Assembly: GCF_001529295.1 (NCBI RefSeq)
Contig: NZ_LLWK01000038.1
Span: 372,001 to 436,000, forward strand
Reading direction: 5' to 3'
Length of the DNA stretch: 64,000 nt
Source of the DNA: Flavobacterium sp. TAB 87
Lineage (GTDB): Bacteria > Bacteroidota > Bacteroidia > Flavobacteriales > Flavobacteriaceae
The notes below the pieces were generated by a model that saw nothing but the letters and a program-made list of their open reading frames with translations, did no database searches and had not been told where the DNA came from. Of the stretch, positions 9,035 through 17,315 are shown in pieces; position 1 is the stretch's first letter, and each line of letters begins with the position of its first letter. A program made the translations under genes and the position numbers.

Positions 9035-10492
9035 CTACTTCTTTTGTTTGTATGCGGCGATCGTTGAATATTTTTCGGATTTATATTTTTTTTCGATAAA
9101 AGCAAAAACGCTGTTTCTAAAAATAAAACCGAGCACTCCAGCACCTGCCACCAACGCGAGTCCAATTGTAGTATTGTCAAAATACAGGCCTATTCCATAC
9201 AATAAAACAGGAAGAATTATTTTTGGTAGCGTAAGCAACATCGCACTAACATTAAATGCTTTTTTATCGCCAAAAGCACCTTTGCTAGAGGTTAGGTCGA
9301 TTGGTGTTTTAGTGTAAGCACCTCCCAATAAAACCAAATGCGAATTAACGCCAATGTTGTAGATGGCGCCCACTACGATTAATAAATAAAATTGCCATCC
9401 TAAATAAATATAAAAAGAAGCTAAAATGGTGGAGATAATAGTTGCAATTACGATTAACCACCATTTGGCATTAAGATAACCTCGGTACGGAATATTTTGT
9501 GTCATCATCAATTGATAGTAGGAACTGTCCCAACTAGGAACAAATTGACCAAAGACAAACAAGAATCCGCCAGAGACAAAAATTCCAGCAAATATTTGCA
9601 TCGCTGCCGGTTGTGTAGAATTAAAGAAGATAAAACCGTAAAACAAAAACAAGAAGCTCATGAGAATCGTCGTTTTTGAACGTTTATTTCTTCTAATTAA
9701 TTTAATGTCATTTTTAAGAAAAGTACCTAAAGTACCAAATTGATTGAGCCAAGTCAAATTTTCGGTTCGGGCGATATCATGCTTCTCTGATAGTCCAGCA
9801 TCCAAAAATAAATTATTTTTAAAGAATTTGAATGTTAGAACATACAACAGCGCAAAAACTATAAATGGCACTATAACCACTATTGTATTTTGGTACAACG
9901 CCTGAAAAAATGGTGCCGTATGTTGTGTAATATCAAAATACTGATAATATTGTAAAGCGGCTAACACACCAACCAGTACCAAGAAAAAAGTAAAAAGCTT
10001 ATCTATATTGCTTAGTAATAAATTTAAAAAATTATTGCAATAGATCATGCAAAACATTGCAAGACTCCAGGCAATAACACCAAGAGCATCATAACCTTCG
10101 ATCAATAATACGATGGAAAATGGCACAAAGAAAAAGACATGAATTAAATTAAAAAAGGCTAGAAACGTTTTCCAAAGTGAAAAGTGAACGATGCTGTTTT
10201 TTTTAATATTCATTACCAAAAGTGGTTTAATATTTACCACCGGAATAGCTTGAAAAATCAGCCGGATCGCCAGATCAAAAAAGAAATAATAAATCAAAAA
10301 TTTATTGATGGTTGCCAACGGTTCCAAACTCATCTTTTTGAGTACATAAAAAGCACCAACTCCCATGGCTAAAAAAACGACTGTAAAGTATAGTACCAAA
10401 AAAGCCATTAAAATTTTTAAAACGATGTTGGTTCCAAAAGAAGCAGACCGTGAAAAAGACTTCCATTCGAGATAAATAAAATTTTTAAACAT
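9035..10492 (-). CDS. DUF5687 family ABC-type membrane protein
   Basis: This 485-aa protein has about ten to twelve membrane helices. It has a charged central cytoplasmic segment (KNDIKLIRRNKRSKT, about residues 260-275) and the hydrophilic end FAFIEKKYKSEKYSTI. I recognise it as a DUF5687 protein, the Bacteroidota membrane partner encoded next to a lone ABC ATPase. With the downstream ATPase it probably forms an ABC-2-like exporter. Upstream is a 151-nt gap to the PadR-partner gene. No substrate evidence. Confidence 0.85.
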   Translation of the reverse strand: MFKNFIYLEWKSFSRSASFGTNIVLKILMAFLVLYFTVVFLAMGVGAFYVLKKMSLEPLATINKFLIYYFFFDLAIRLIFQAIPVVNIKPLLVMNIKKNSIVHFSLWKTFLAFFNLIHVFFFVPFSIVLLIEGYDALGVIAWSLAMFCMIYCNNFLNLLLSNIDKLFTFFLVLVGVLAALQYYQYFDITQHTAPFFQALYQNTIVVIVPFIVFALLYVLTFKFFKNNLFLDAGLSEKHDIARTENLTWLNQFGTLGTFLKNDIKLIRRNKRSKTTILMSFLFLFYGFIFFNSTQPAAMQIFAGIFVSGGFLFVFGQFVPSWDSSYYQLMMTQNIPYRGYLNAKWWLIVIATIISTILASFYIYLGWQFYLLIVVGAIYNIGVNSHLVLLGGAYTKTPIDLTSSKGAFGDKKAFNVSAMLLTLPKIILPVLLYGIGLYFDNTTIGLALVAGAGVLGFIFRNSVFAFIEKKYKSEKYSTIAAYKQKK

Positions 10493-10643
10493 AATACATG
10501 TATATAAGTTTTCTAGTTGGTATTAAAATGTAAGAAAACGTTACAAATTATTTTATAATCTACTCTGAAAGCGTGGTTTTAAGCGATTACTTTTTTTGAA
10601 GTTGGATTGTAAAAGTAAAAATCTAGTTTGCTAGTTTACTCCA

Positions 10644-11321
10644 TTAGAGTATTTGGTATTTTGCTTTTAACTGATAATGTTTTGTCAATAGCACAAAAGA
10701 GCTTATACTGTAAAATAGATACAAAAACACAAAAATCAAAGAAATGATATTTCTGTTGGATGAAGTAGTATCTGGCAAAATTGGTAATATGTTAAAAATA
10801 AAGCCAACCGCATAAAGTACCACCAAAACGAATCTTCGATCATAAACCTTGGAGAACGTAGTAGTAAAGTTTGATTTAAACAGTAAGATTTTGCCGACTA
10901 CGTAAATTATAAAAGCGGCCAACAACGAAACTTTTAATGCTATTCTTGTAGTTTTTATAAACGGAGTGGTACTTTCAAAATTATAAATGAGCGTGGTTAG
11001 AGATGCCGCGATAAGTACTAAAAAAACTAACGCCCACTTTAATTCGTTTCTTACAATTCTAGACATTTTGTCCATTGCTATTTTGGGTCCCGAAAGAGAA
11101 TAACATACTGAAAAACCAAGCGTAGTCGTTTTTAGTTGTCTGTTCCATTTATCGAAAACTATTTGTAAAGCATTTTCAAAACCAATATTTTTATCAGATA
11201 AAATGGTTTCTATCTCGGTAGCAATATGATCGATAACTTCGTATTTAATGTCGGAGTATGTGAGAGTATTCAAAACCAAAGTTTCATCGATAAGTGCAAT
11301 TTGTTTGGTGGTTAGTTTCAT
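10644..11321 (-). CDS. Membrane protein paired with PadR regulator
   Basis: This 225-aa protein has a soluble N-terminal region of about 90 residues rich in charged residues (LTYSDIKYEVIDHIATEIE) followed by four membrane helices (about 93-112, 127-146, 165-185 and 193-215). It starts 10 nt after the PadR stop, so the two are co-transcribed. PadR genes often come with a small membrane protein of this layout (DUF1700/DUF1129-like), but I do not recognise a specific family here. Confidence 0.8.
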   Translation of the reverse strand: MKLTTKQIALIDETLVLNTLTYSDIKYEVIDHIATEIETILSDKNIGFENALQIVFDKWNRQLKTTTLGFSVCYSLSGPKIAMDKMSRIVRNELKWALVFLVLIAASLTTLIYNFESTTPFIKTTRIALKVSLLAAFIIYVVGKILLFKSNFTTTFSKVYDRRFVLVVLYAVGFIFNILPILPDTTSSNRNIISLIFVFLYLFYSISSFVLLTKHYQLKAKYQIL

Positions 11322-11331
11322 AGTAAACGGT

Positions 11332-11667
11332 TTAAAATTCTAATTTTAGATTAACTAATGATTGCATATTTCGTATAAAATTTTCTAGTTCAACAAGTCG
11401 ATTCGCCGTTTCTTTTCGACCGGATTCTGTTAGTTTATAATATTTACGCAACCTATTGTCTACTCTTTCTATTTCGACATCCAACAATCCTTCGGCCTCT
11501 AATTTATGCAAAGCAGGGTACAAAGCACCTTCGGTAATAATAAGTTCTCCCAATGTAATTGCTTTTACTTTTTGCGTAATTTCATAGCCGTACATCTTAT
11601 CATTTTCTTCCAATAACTTCATAATTATGGTATTTAAACTTCCCTTATATAATTGTGAACTTTTCAT
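11332..11667 (-). CDS. PadR-family transcriptional regulator
   Basis: This is a winged-helix repressor, 111 aa from the start MKSSQLYKGSLNT. An upstream ATG at 11691 is less likely because the promoter element lies at 11689-11696. The motifs YGYEIT, the wing region TEGALYPALHKLEAEGLL and RKYYKLTESGRKE are diagnostic of PadR. Such proteins usually repress their own operon and respond to envelope stress or small molecules. A perfect 8-bp inverted repeat (11693-11730) overlaps the promoter and fits an autoregulatory operator. Confidence 0.93.
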   Translation of the reverse strand: MKSSQLYKGSLNTIIMKLLEENDKMYGYEITQKVKAITLGELIITEGALYPALHKLEAEGLLDVEIERVDNRLRKYYKLTESGRKETANRLVELENFIRNMQSLVNLKLEF

Positions 11668-11688
11668 TTGTCTTATGCTTTTGAAACA

Positions 11689-11696
11689 CAAATATA
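11689..11696 (-). promoter_or_regulatory. Putative -7 element for the padR operon
   Basis: The minus strand reads TATATTTG, a full match to the Bacteroidota -7 consensus TAnnTTTG, 21 nt upstream of the padR start. It overlaps the left arm of the inverted repeat at 11693-11730. Confidence 0.6.
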
Positions 11697-11730
11697 CATA
11701 ACTTTCTTATACATATGATTCTTATGTATA
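11693..11730. promoter_or_regulatory. Candidate PadR operator
   Basis: The perfect inverted arms TATACATA (11693-11700) and TATGTATA (11723-11730) are separated by 22 nt, with a further ATACATATG in the middle. ATAC/GTAT-rich dyads are typical PadR sites (ATGT-N8-ACAT class). It overlaps the padR promoter. Binding by this PadR is inference. Confidence 0.5.
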
Positions 11731-11772
11731 GTCAATATGATTTTCTGTTAAGTAAAAACGAATTTCGTTTAT

Positions 11773-11780
11773 TATCTTTG
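11773..11780 (+). promoter_or_regulatory. Putative -7 element for the PaaE-like gene
   Basis: TATCTTTG matches TAnnTTTG and lies 16 nt upstream of the ATG at 11797. Confidence 0.6.
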
Positions 11781-11796
11781 CCTAAAAATTAGCATT

Positions 11797-12849
11797 ATGC
11801 CTTCATTCAAAAAACTTACTATAAAAGAAGTAAAGCGCGAAACTCCAGGGGCAGTTTCAATACTTTTTAATGTACCACAAGAATTACAACCCGACTATAC
11901 ATTTGTTGCGGGTCAATATGTTAACTTACGTTTAACCATTGATAATCAAGAAATAAGAAGAGCGTACTCTATTTGTTCTTCACCAGAAAGCGGCGAATTG
12001 CGTATTGCTGTCAAAGCCGTAAAAGACGGATTATTTTCGCAGTTTGCTACTACAAAATTAAAGGCTGGTGATTTATTGGAAGTAGGACAACCAGAAGGTA
12101 AATTTATATTTGAACCAGACGCAGATCGTCAAAAAAACTATGCTGCTTTTGTAGCCGGTAGCGGAATTACGCCAGTACTTTCGATCATAAAATCAGTTCT
12201 AAAAAGCGAACCAAAAAGCTCATTTGTACTGGTTTACGGAAATAAAACTGCCGAAGAAACTATTTTTCATGAGCAGTTACACGATTTACAGTTGCAATAT
12301 GTTGGTCGCTTTTTTGTTCATTATGTTTACAGTCAATCTAAAGTAGAAAATGCTTTGTTTGGAAGAATTGAGAAATCGGCTGTGAATTTTGTATTGAATA
12401 ATAAGCACAAAGAATTAGAATTTGATAAGTTTTATCTTTGTGGTCCCGAGGTTATGATTAACACGGTTACAGAAATTTTAAAAGAAAAAAATGTAAAAGA
12501 TTCGGCTATTAAGTTTGAGCTATTTACTTCTTCCTCTGAAGAAAATGTGATCAATGCTTCTCTCGAAGGACATTCGAAAATCACAATTTTAGTAGATGAT
12601 GACGAGGTTACTTTTGAAATGTCTCAAAAACAAACCATTTTAGATGCTGCGCTAAAGCAAGGAATCGATGCACCTTATTCTTGCCAAGGCGGAATTTGCA
12701 GCAGCTGCTTGGCTCGCGTAACTTCTGGAAGTGCCGAAATGTCTAAGAACTCTATTTTAACTGATAAAGAAATTGAAAGTGGACTGATTTTGACTTGTCA
12801 AGCGCACCCAACATCAGAAACTATCTATGTTGATTATGATGATGTCTAG
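11797..12849 (+). CDS. PaaE-like NAD(P)H oxidoreductase with FAD and [2Fe-2S] domains
   Basis: This 350-aa flavoprotein reductase moves electrons from NAD(P)H through FAD to a plant-type ferredoxin centre. FAD-binding domain: about 1-105, with RRAYSICSSP. NAD domain: about 110-235, with GSGITPVLSI and CGPEVM. C-terminal ferredoxin domain: about 260-350, with the cluster motif CQGGICSSC and the fourth Cys in LTCQAH. The order matches PaaE, the reductase of phenylacetyl-CoA epoxidase, but no paaABCD genes are nearby. A stand-alone role in desaturation or another oxygenase system is equally possible. Confidence 0.88.
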   Translation: MPSFKKLTIKEVKRETPGAVSILFNVPQELQPDYTFVAGQYVNLRLTIDNQEIRRAYSICSSPESGELRIAVKAVKDGLFSQFATTKLKAGDLLEVGQPEGKFIFEPDADRQKNYAAFVAGSGITPVLSIIKSVLKSEPKSSFVLVYGNKTAEETIFHEQLHDLQLQYVGRFFVHYVYSQSKVENALFGRIEKSAVNFVLNNKHKELEFDKFYLCGPEVMINTVTEILKEKNVKDSAIKFELFTSSSEENVINASLEGHSKITILVDDDEVTFEMSQKQTILDAALKQGIDAPYSCQGGICSSCLARVTSGSAEMSKNSILTDKEIESGLILTCQAHPTSETIYVDYDDV

Positions 12850-12911
12850 CAAATAGTATGCAGATGACTGATCTTAGTTGGAAGTCTGTAGTTTTATAAA
12901 TAATTAAAATG

Positions 12912-12985
12912 AACACGCAGATTTGGCAGATTCGCAGATTTTTTATCCCTAATAAATCTGATACAATCCGTATAATTTGCGTGTT
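12912..12985. repeat. Imperfect palindromic intergenic repeat
   Basis: AACACGCA at 12912-12919 pairs exactly with TGCGTGTT at 12978-12985. The inner parts are similar, with GATT, CAGATT and CAGATTT blocks on each side, around a short AT-rich loop. The ends and internal CAGATT repeats look like a REP/MITE-like dispersed element of Flavobacterium intergenic regions. It lies between two plus-strand genes. The dispersed nature cannot be shown from one copy. Confidence 0.55.
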
Positions 12986-13037
12986 TTATTTTTTATTTAA
13001 AATTGATTTGACACCAACACTTAAAAATCCTTTGAAG

Positions 13038-13346
13038 ATGAAAAATCCTCGCGAACTTTTCAAAAACAAACCACATCTTCTAGAGGAAAAAGAAGTAGAA
13101 GATCTTTTAGATTATTGTATAAAATTGCAAGATGAATTGATTGATTTGAAATTCGACCAAAAAGAAAGCAAACAACTCATTATGCTCGACATGCTCAAGG
13201 AAGTTGTAAAAGCTTGTGAATCAGCCGAAAAACAACAAAAAGAGTTCATCCGTTTTGGACTAGAACCGTCCGATTTTGAAGAATCTATTTCAAATCTCAA
13301 AAGATTTTTGACGCTGAGATGTCGTGAAAATGGAATTTGGTTGTGA
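13038..13346 (+). CDS. Conserved small protein of unknown function
   Basis: The start is MKNPRELFKNKPHLL at 13038, giving 102 aa; the longer open frame from 12909 would translate the palindromic repeat and is rejected. The protein is soluble and largely helical, with acidic and Lys-rich segments (EEKEVEDLLDYCIKLQDELI) and a C-terminal RCRENGIWL. No motif I recognise. It stands alone between the palindromic repeat and the convergent GT9 gene. Confidence 0.7.
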   Translation: MKNPRELFKNKPHLLEEKEVEDLLDYCIKLQDELIDLKFDQKESKQLIMLDMLKEVVKACESAEKQQKEFIRFGLEPSDFEESISNLKRFLTLRCRENGIWL

Positions 13347-13404
13347 AAAAATTGAATAATATTCCGATTGTACTACTACTTCAAAAATTGAATTATCTTA
13401 CTAT

Positions 13405-14445
13405 TTAGCCTAAATAAGACTGAACAGTCGAAACCACTTCTTGTGGAAAAATAGTTCGCATGGCCTCTTGATAGTTTTCAACAACTTTATTTCCATACAC
13501 CGAAGTGGGCAGTAACGGATACTTTTCTCTGTCTGAAACTAAAGCAGTTTCTAGGGATTGATTGAACGGTAAAAAACCCGCGTAAGGATGCGTTGCACCC
13601 CACAACGTGATGACTTTTATTCCTAACATTGCTCCAATGTGCGCGTTTCCAGAATCCATAGAAAGCATGACATCGAGGTTGCTAATTAATTTTAATTCTT
13701 CTTGAAATTTAATTTTTCCGGCGAAATTAACAACGTTTTTAAAAGGCTTTGCAATACTCTCTAAAATTTCAATTTCTTTTGCGCCACCTCCAAAAAGTAG
13801 AATAGTGTGCTCTTTATTATCAGCCAAACTTGCAATGACCTCTTGCATTAAATCTAATGGATATACTTTAGCGTCGTACTGCGCAAAAGGAGCAATACCG
13901 ATTAATTTATCGTACTTCAATCCTATCAAACGGGTTATTTCTGCGCTTAAAGTGGCTTTTTGGGGGAAAGCTGGATTTGATAAATCTATTGTAAATCCTA
14001 GTTTTTCAAACACTTTTAAATGTCTTTCAAACATGTTCGGTTGCTGTTTGAAAATTTTATTTTCGGAGCGTGTTAGTTCTTTTTTTCCTTGACGACCTTT
14101 ATCTACAGCTGCCACTTTTTTTCCGCTCAGAGAGAAAAGATTCCGAACAATTTGCGAGCGCAAGACATTGTGTAAATCGGCAAAAGCATCTATTTTAAGT
14201 TTTTTTAACTCATTGTATAGCTGAAGTAATCCTAAAAATCCTTTGTGTTTTTGTTTTTCATCAAAAGCAAAAAAAGTAAGATTTGGAATTCCGTCAAAAA
14301 ATGGTTTAAAGAATGGACGCGAAATTACGGTCAGTTTTACTGCTGGATTTTGTTCTACGAAAGCACGCAAAACTGGAACGGTCATCGCGACATCTCCCAT
14401 AGCAGAAAGTCTCATGACGGCAATATGTTGAATTTTAGCTGACAA
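13405..14445 (-). CDS. Glycosyltransferase family 9 (heptosyltransferase-like)
   Basis: This 346-aa enzyme transfers a sugar from a nucleotide donor to lipopolysaccharide core or a similar acceptor at the cytoplasmic face of the inner membrane. The N-terminal Rossmann half begins IAVMRLSAMGDVAMTVPVL, the typical acceptor-side start. The C-terminal donor site has MLSMDSGNAHIGAML and then LWGATHPYAGF, both family hallmarks. It lies downstream of the DUF4254 gene, a pairing I recall as common in Bacteroidota. The acceptor and sugar cannot be assigned. Confidence 0.9.
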   Translation of the reverse strand: MSAKIQHIAVMRLSAMGDVAMTVPVLRAFVEQNPAVKLTVISRPFFKPFFDGIPNLTFFAFDEKQKHKGFLGLLQLYNELKKLKIDAFADLHNVLRSQIVRNLFSLSGKKVAAVDKGRQGKKELTRSENKIFKQQPNMFERHLKVFEKLGFTIDLSNPAFPQKATLSAEITRLIGLKYDKLIGIAPFAQYDAKVYPLDLMQEVIASLADNKEHTILLFGGGAKEIEILESIAKPFKNVVNFAGKIKFQEELKLISNLDVMLSMDSGNAHIGAMLGIKVITLWGATHPYAGFLPFNQSLETALVSDREKYPLLPTSVYGNKVVENYQEAMRTIFPQEVVSTVQSYLG

Positions 14446-14509
14446 ATTACAAATGTTTATGCTCGACTATTACCTGTCCTAGCCCAGATTAAAATGAAAA
14501 TCCCGGAGC

Positions 14510-14577
14510 AAAAAAAGAAAAGTTTCTTGTTCTAAAAAAGCGACCAACGGAAGCTCTTTTTAGAACAATAGAAACTA
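14510..14577 (-). terminator. Long hairpin between DUF4254 and GT9 genes
   Basis: The segments starting at 14521 (AGTTTCTTGTTCTAAAAA) and ending at 14577 (TTTTTAGAACA then GAAACT) are complementary, with a two-base bulge. An A-rich stretch at 14510-14520 becomes a U-tract on the minus strand. It would terminate the DUF4254 transcript, separating it from the GT9 gene. Confidence 0.65.
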
Positions 14578-14627
14578 TACTTTTTTTGTGAGGAATTGTA
14601 ATGGAAAGCTGGAAAATGCTCCAACTA

Positions 14628-15233
14628 CTATTTTTTATTTTGATATAAAACTGGATTCAAATCATCATCGTTGTACATTTTCATTTGCTTGTACACTTTC
14701 ATAAATTTGTCACCATTCTCGATGTCATTCAATAAATCATCAATCGCTGTCGACAAATCACTTCTTTGCTCCAAAAGCACATTTAGTTTTTCTTGGCATT
14801 TATCTCTATGCTCTTGCGAAGCTGCTGCACGAGTTGCTTCTTCATTCATATGATAAATCTTCAAAGCTAAAATTGACAATCTATCAAATGCCCAAGCTGG
14901 ACTTTCTGAGTTAATTTTTGCTCCGTCTTTTACTTTGACCTCATTGTATTTTTGTAAAAAATAACCGTCAATATATTCTACCATATCCGTACGCTCTTGA
15001 TTGGAAGCGTCAATTCTTCTTTTTAAAGCCAAAGCTGCGACAGGATCAATTTGCGGATCACGAATGATATCTTCAAAATGCCATTGAACCGTGTCGATCC
15101 AATTTTTCAAATATAATAGGTGCTCAAATTTATCCTTCGGGAAAGGATTATTTATTGGCTGGTCCACATTATCAAACTGATGATAATCTTTGATACTTTG
15201 TTCGAAAACAGAATAAGCTAATTTTGAAAACAT
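14628..15233 (-). CDS. DUF4254 domain protein
   Basis: This 201-aa, mostly helical soluble protein of unknown function starts MFSKLAYSVFEQSI. It contains the charged centre NWIDTVQWHFEDIIRDPQ and the sequence LKRRIDASNQERTDMVEYID, which I recognise as DUF4254. It lies just upstream of the GT9 gene, suggesting a link to surface glycan assembly (inference from position). A clear -7 promoter element lies 24 nt upstream of its start. Confidence 0.85.
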   Translation of the reverse strand: MFSKLAYSVFEQSIKDYHQFDNVDQPINNPFPKDKFEHLLYLKNWIDTVQWHFEDIIRDPQIDPVAALALKRRIDASNQERTDMVEYIDGYFLQKYNEVKVKDGAKINSESPAWAFDRLSILALKIYHMNEEATRAAASQEHRDKCQEKLNVLLEQRSDLSTAIDDLLNDIENGDKFMKVYKQMKMYNDDDLNPVLYQNKK

Positions 15234-15256
15234 GATTTTATATTTAGTAAGAGATA

Positions 15257-15264
15257 CAAAGATA
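15257..15264 (-). promoter_or_regulatory. Putative -7 element for the DUF4254 gene
   Basis: The minus strand reads TATCTTTG, a full TAnnTTTG match 24 nt upstream of the start at 15233. Confidence 0.55.
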
Positions 15265-15333
15265 CTTTTTATACATTTATGGTTCTCAAAAAAAAATTAA
15301 ACTTTAGCCTTTTTAAACTCAAATTAAAAAATC

Positions 15334-15987
15334 ATGCAAATTCATTATTTATCTGAAAACAACAGCGTTTTAAATCACTTTTTGGGGCAAATTCGAAACG
15401 TAAATGTTCAAAAAGACAGCATGCGATTTAGAAGAAATATTGAGCGGATTGGCGAAATAATGGCGTACGAAATCAGTAAAAATTTAGCGTATAAAAACGT
15501 CGAAATACAAACGCCATTAGGAATTAAAAATACTACAGAAATCGCCGACGACTTAGTTTTGTGCTCGATATTGCGTGCCGGTTTGGCGTTGCATATTGGT
15601 TTTTTAAATTACTTTGACGGCGTCGAGAACGGATTTGTCTCTGCCAGTCGTCATCATCCTAATAACGACAGCGAATTTGTGATTTTAGTAGAATATCAAG
15701 CACTAACTTCTTTAGACGACAAAACCCTTTTGCTAGTTGATCCAATGTTGGCCACTGGACATTCGTTGGTTGCTGTTTTCGAAAAATTGATGCAGAACAG
15801 CACTCCAAAAGAAATTCATATCGCAGTAGTTATAGCCGCTCCCGAAGGAATTGCGTATGCAAAAGCAAATTTACCAGACAATTGCCATTTGTGGGTTGGC
15901 GTTTTAGACAGTCATTTGAATGAGAAAAATTACATCGTTCCCGGTTTAGGTGATGCAGGCGATTTGGCTTACGGTACTAAATTATAA
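15334..15987 (+). CDS. upp: Uracil phosphoribosyltransferase
   Basis: Pyrimidine-salvage enzyme: uracil + PRPP gives UMP + PPi. It is 217 aa. The PRPP-binding loop is LLVDPMLATGHS (about residues 147-158), and the uracil-binding C-terminus is PGLGDAGDLAYGT, with Leu-Ala-Tyr in place of the commoner Arg-x-Phe. The R-x4-R motif near the N-terminus (SMRFRRNIERIGE) and CSILRAGL are also family features. Its stop overlaps the stop of the convergent DUF6427-like gene by 6 nt: the last Leu codon TTA is the reverse complement of that gene's stop. Confidence 0.96.
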   Translation: MQIHYLSENNSVLNHFLGQIRNVNVQKDSMRFRRNIERIGEIMAYEISKNLAYKNVEIQTPLGIKNTTEIADDLVLCSILRAGLALHIGFLNYFDGVENGFVSASRHHPNNDSEFVILVEYQALTSLDDKTLLLVDPMLATGHSLVAVFEKLMQNSTPKEIHIAVVIAAPEGIAYAKANLPDNCHLWVGVLDSHLNEKNYIVPGLGDAGDLAYGTKL

Positions 15988-16911
15988 TTGCGCAAAAAAG
16001 ACAAATAAACTGCATAGAATTAAAGCTCCAAAAGTTAATTCGTTAGTGATTTTCTGCTGCACAAATTCGATCTGACTCGTGGCCATAATTGCTAAAGGCG
16101 CAACTGTAAAGACTAATAAATCATTGCTTTTATCTGGAGAAACTAAATACACTAAAATGGCAATAAAAAAGTAAGCCACCACTTTTTTATAAGAAGAATG
16201 CAGTAATAATGGACGTTTAGATAAACTAGTTACCATTAAAAAAACAAAACATAAAGCAACAGTAAAATAGATGGACAAGGCCCAATTTTGTGAACTTTTA
16301 GCAAAGTAGGAAATACTGAAATCCATATGCGCTCTGTTTTGATAGTGCGAAAGAATATCAATATTAAACAGCAATGCGAAGGCAATAAATAAAGTTCCTA
16401 CAGCGAGTAAAGCTATAAATGGTAAAATCCAGTTTCGATAATCGCCTGCAACGTGAAAAATTATCGATATAAAAACCAGTACTAAAAATAAAATGCACCA
16501 AAATTGAAATAAAGAGGCTACAATAATCCATAGAGATGCATCAAAAATTTTCTCCTTAGCCGATTTTAAAGATTGTAGCGATATTAAACGACGCAAAGCC
16601 AATAAGAGAAAAAAGTTTGCCAAAATAATATTGGACTTACTAAACGAATCTGGAAAAAAGGCAAACAGTAAAAAGTAAAAAAACACTACATAAGTATTGT
16701 CTTTACTCAGTCCGTTCTTTTTAGTAATGAAATTCGTTACCAATATAGAAGCTAAAATAACACTAATCAATACTACTTTTTCTACAATAGAAATAGCGGA
16801 TCCAAACCAAGACAAATCTTGAAATTGATAGATAAAAAAGAACAACAGCATTAAAATTATGATTAAGGAATAATTTAATGGTGTAGATTTTTTAAAAACA
16901 CTTGTAATCAT
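15982..16911 (-). CDS. Integral membrane protein (DUF6427-like)
   Basis: This 309-aa protein has about nine or ten hydrophobic helices and very few charged residues. It starts MITSVFKKSTPLNYSLIIIL. The family resembles DUF6427, which I recall beside upp in Flavobacteriia; no catalytic motif is visible. The layout (many helices, a short charged loop after FVVFF...FPDSFSKS) recalls polysaccharide-related or acyltransferase-like membrane proteins, but no function can be supported. It converges with upp and overlaps it by 6 nt. Confidence 0.75.
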   Translation of the reverse strand: MITSVFKKSTPLNYSLIIILMLLFFFIYQFQDLSWFGSAISIVEKVVLISVILASILVTNFITKKNGLSKDNTYVVFFYFLLFAFFPDSFSKSNIILANFFLLLALRRLISLQSLKSAKEKIFDASLWIIVASLFQFWCILFLVLVFISIIFHVAGDYRNWILPFIALLAVGTLFIAFALLFNIDILSHYQNRAHMDFSISYFAKSSQNWALSIYFTVALCFVFLMVTSLSKRPLLLHSSYKKVVAYFFIAILVYLVSPDKSNDLLVFTVAPLAIMATSQIEFVQQKITNELTFGALILCSLFVFFAQL

Positions 16912-17043
16912 AAGGATATTTTATACTTTTGTGACTGTAAATATAATACTTGTTTAAAAAACGAAACTAACTTGTTGGAAAAAGATTCTCAATCTTACTT
17001 CAATACGCTATAAAACAATAAATAACATAATAATTTATAAATT

Positions 17044-17274
17044 ATGAAAGCATTTTTTGAAGGAATAAAAACTCTTTTTGTTGATTTTTTACTTGTGCCG
17101 CTAGATCTTATCCGCGCGTTAGAGTTAAAATCATGGTTCGGTGCTAACGCAATCAACTGGATCTTCATGATTATCTGCGCATGTGCAATCGTATACTGGA
17201 TTAAACAATTACGCATTTTTGATGATGCTGGAACAGAAAATCAAGACACAACGGCTCACTCATTTTTAAAATAA
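17044..17274 (+). CDS. Small membrane protein (DUF6341-like)
   Basis: This 76-aa protein has an amphipathic N-terminus MKAFFEGIKTLFVDFLLVPL, a conserved-looking ALELKSWFGANAINW, one membrane helix (about 39-55, IFMIICACAIVYWI) and a polar tail. I recall this family (DUF6341) next to upp in flavobacteria, where it is often mislabelled uracil phosphoribosyltransferase. It has no PRTase motif. It ends at a clear bidirectional terminator shared with purD. Confidence 0.8.
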   Translation: MKAFFEGIKTLFVDFLLVPLDLIRALELKSWFGANAINWIFMIICACAIVYWIKQLRIFDDAGTENQDTTAHSFLK

Positions 17275-17275
17275 T

Positions 17276-17308
17276 AAAAAAGTCCTAATCAACGATTAGG
17301 ACTTTTTT
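17276..17308. terminator. Bidirectional intrinsic terminator
   Basis: The arms AAAAAGTCCTAATC and GATTAGGACTTTTT flank a 3-nt AAC loop, with an A-run on the left and a T-run on the right. It serves both the plus-strand DUF6341-like gene and the convergent purD. Confidence 0.9.
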
Positions 17309-17315
17309 AGTTTTA

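Noticed and set aside
12909..13037. 43-residue extension of the small-protein frame at 13038
   Set aside because: It would translate the palindromic repeat; the ATG at 13038 is the natural start.
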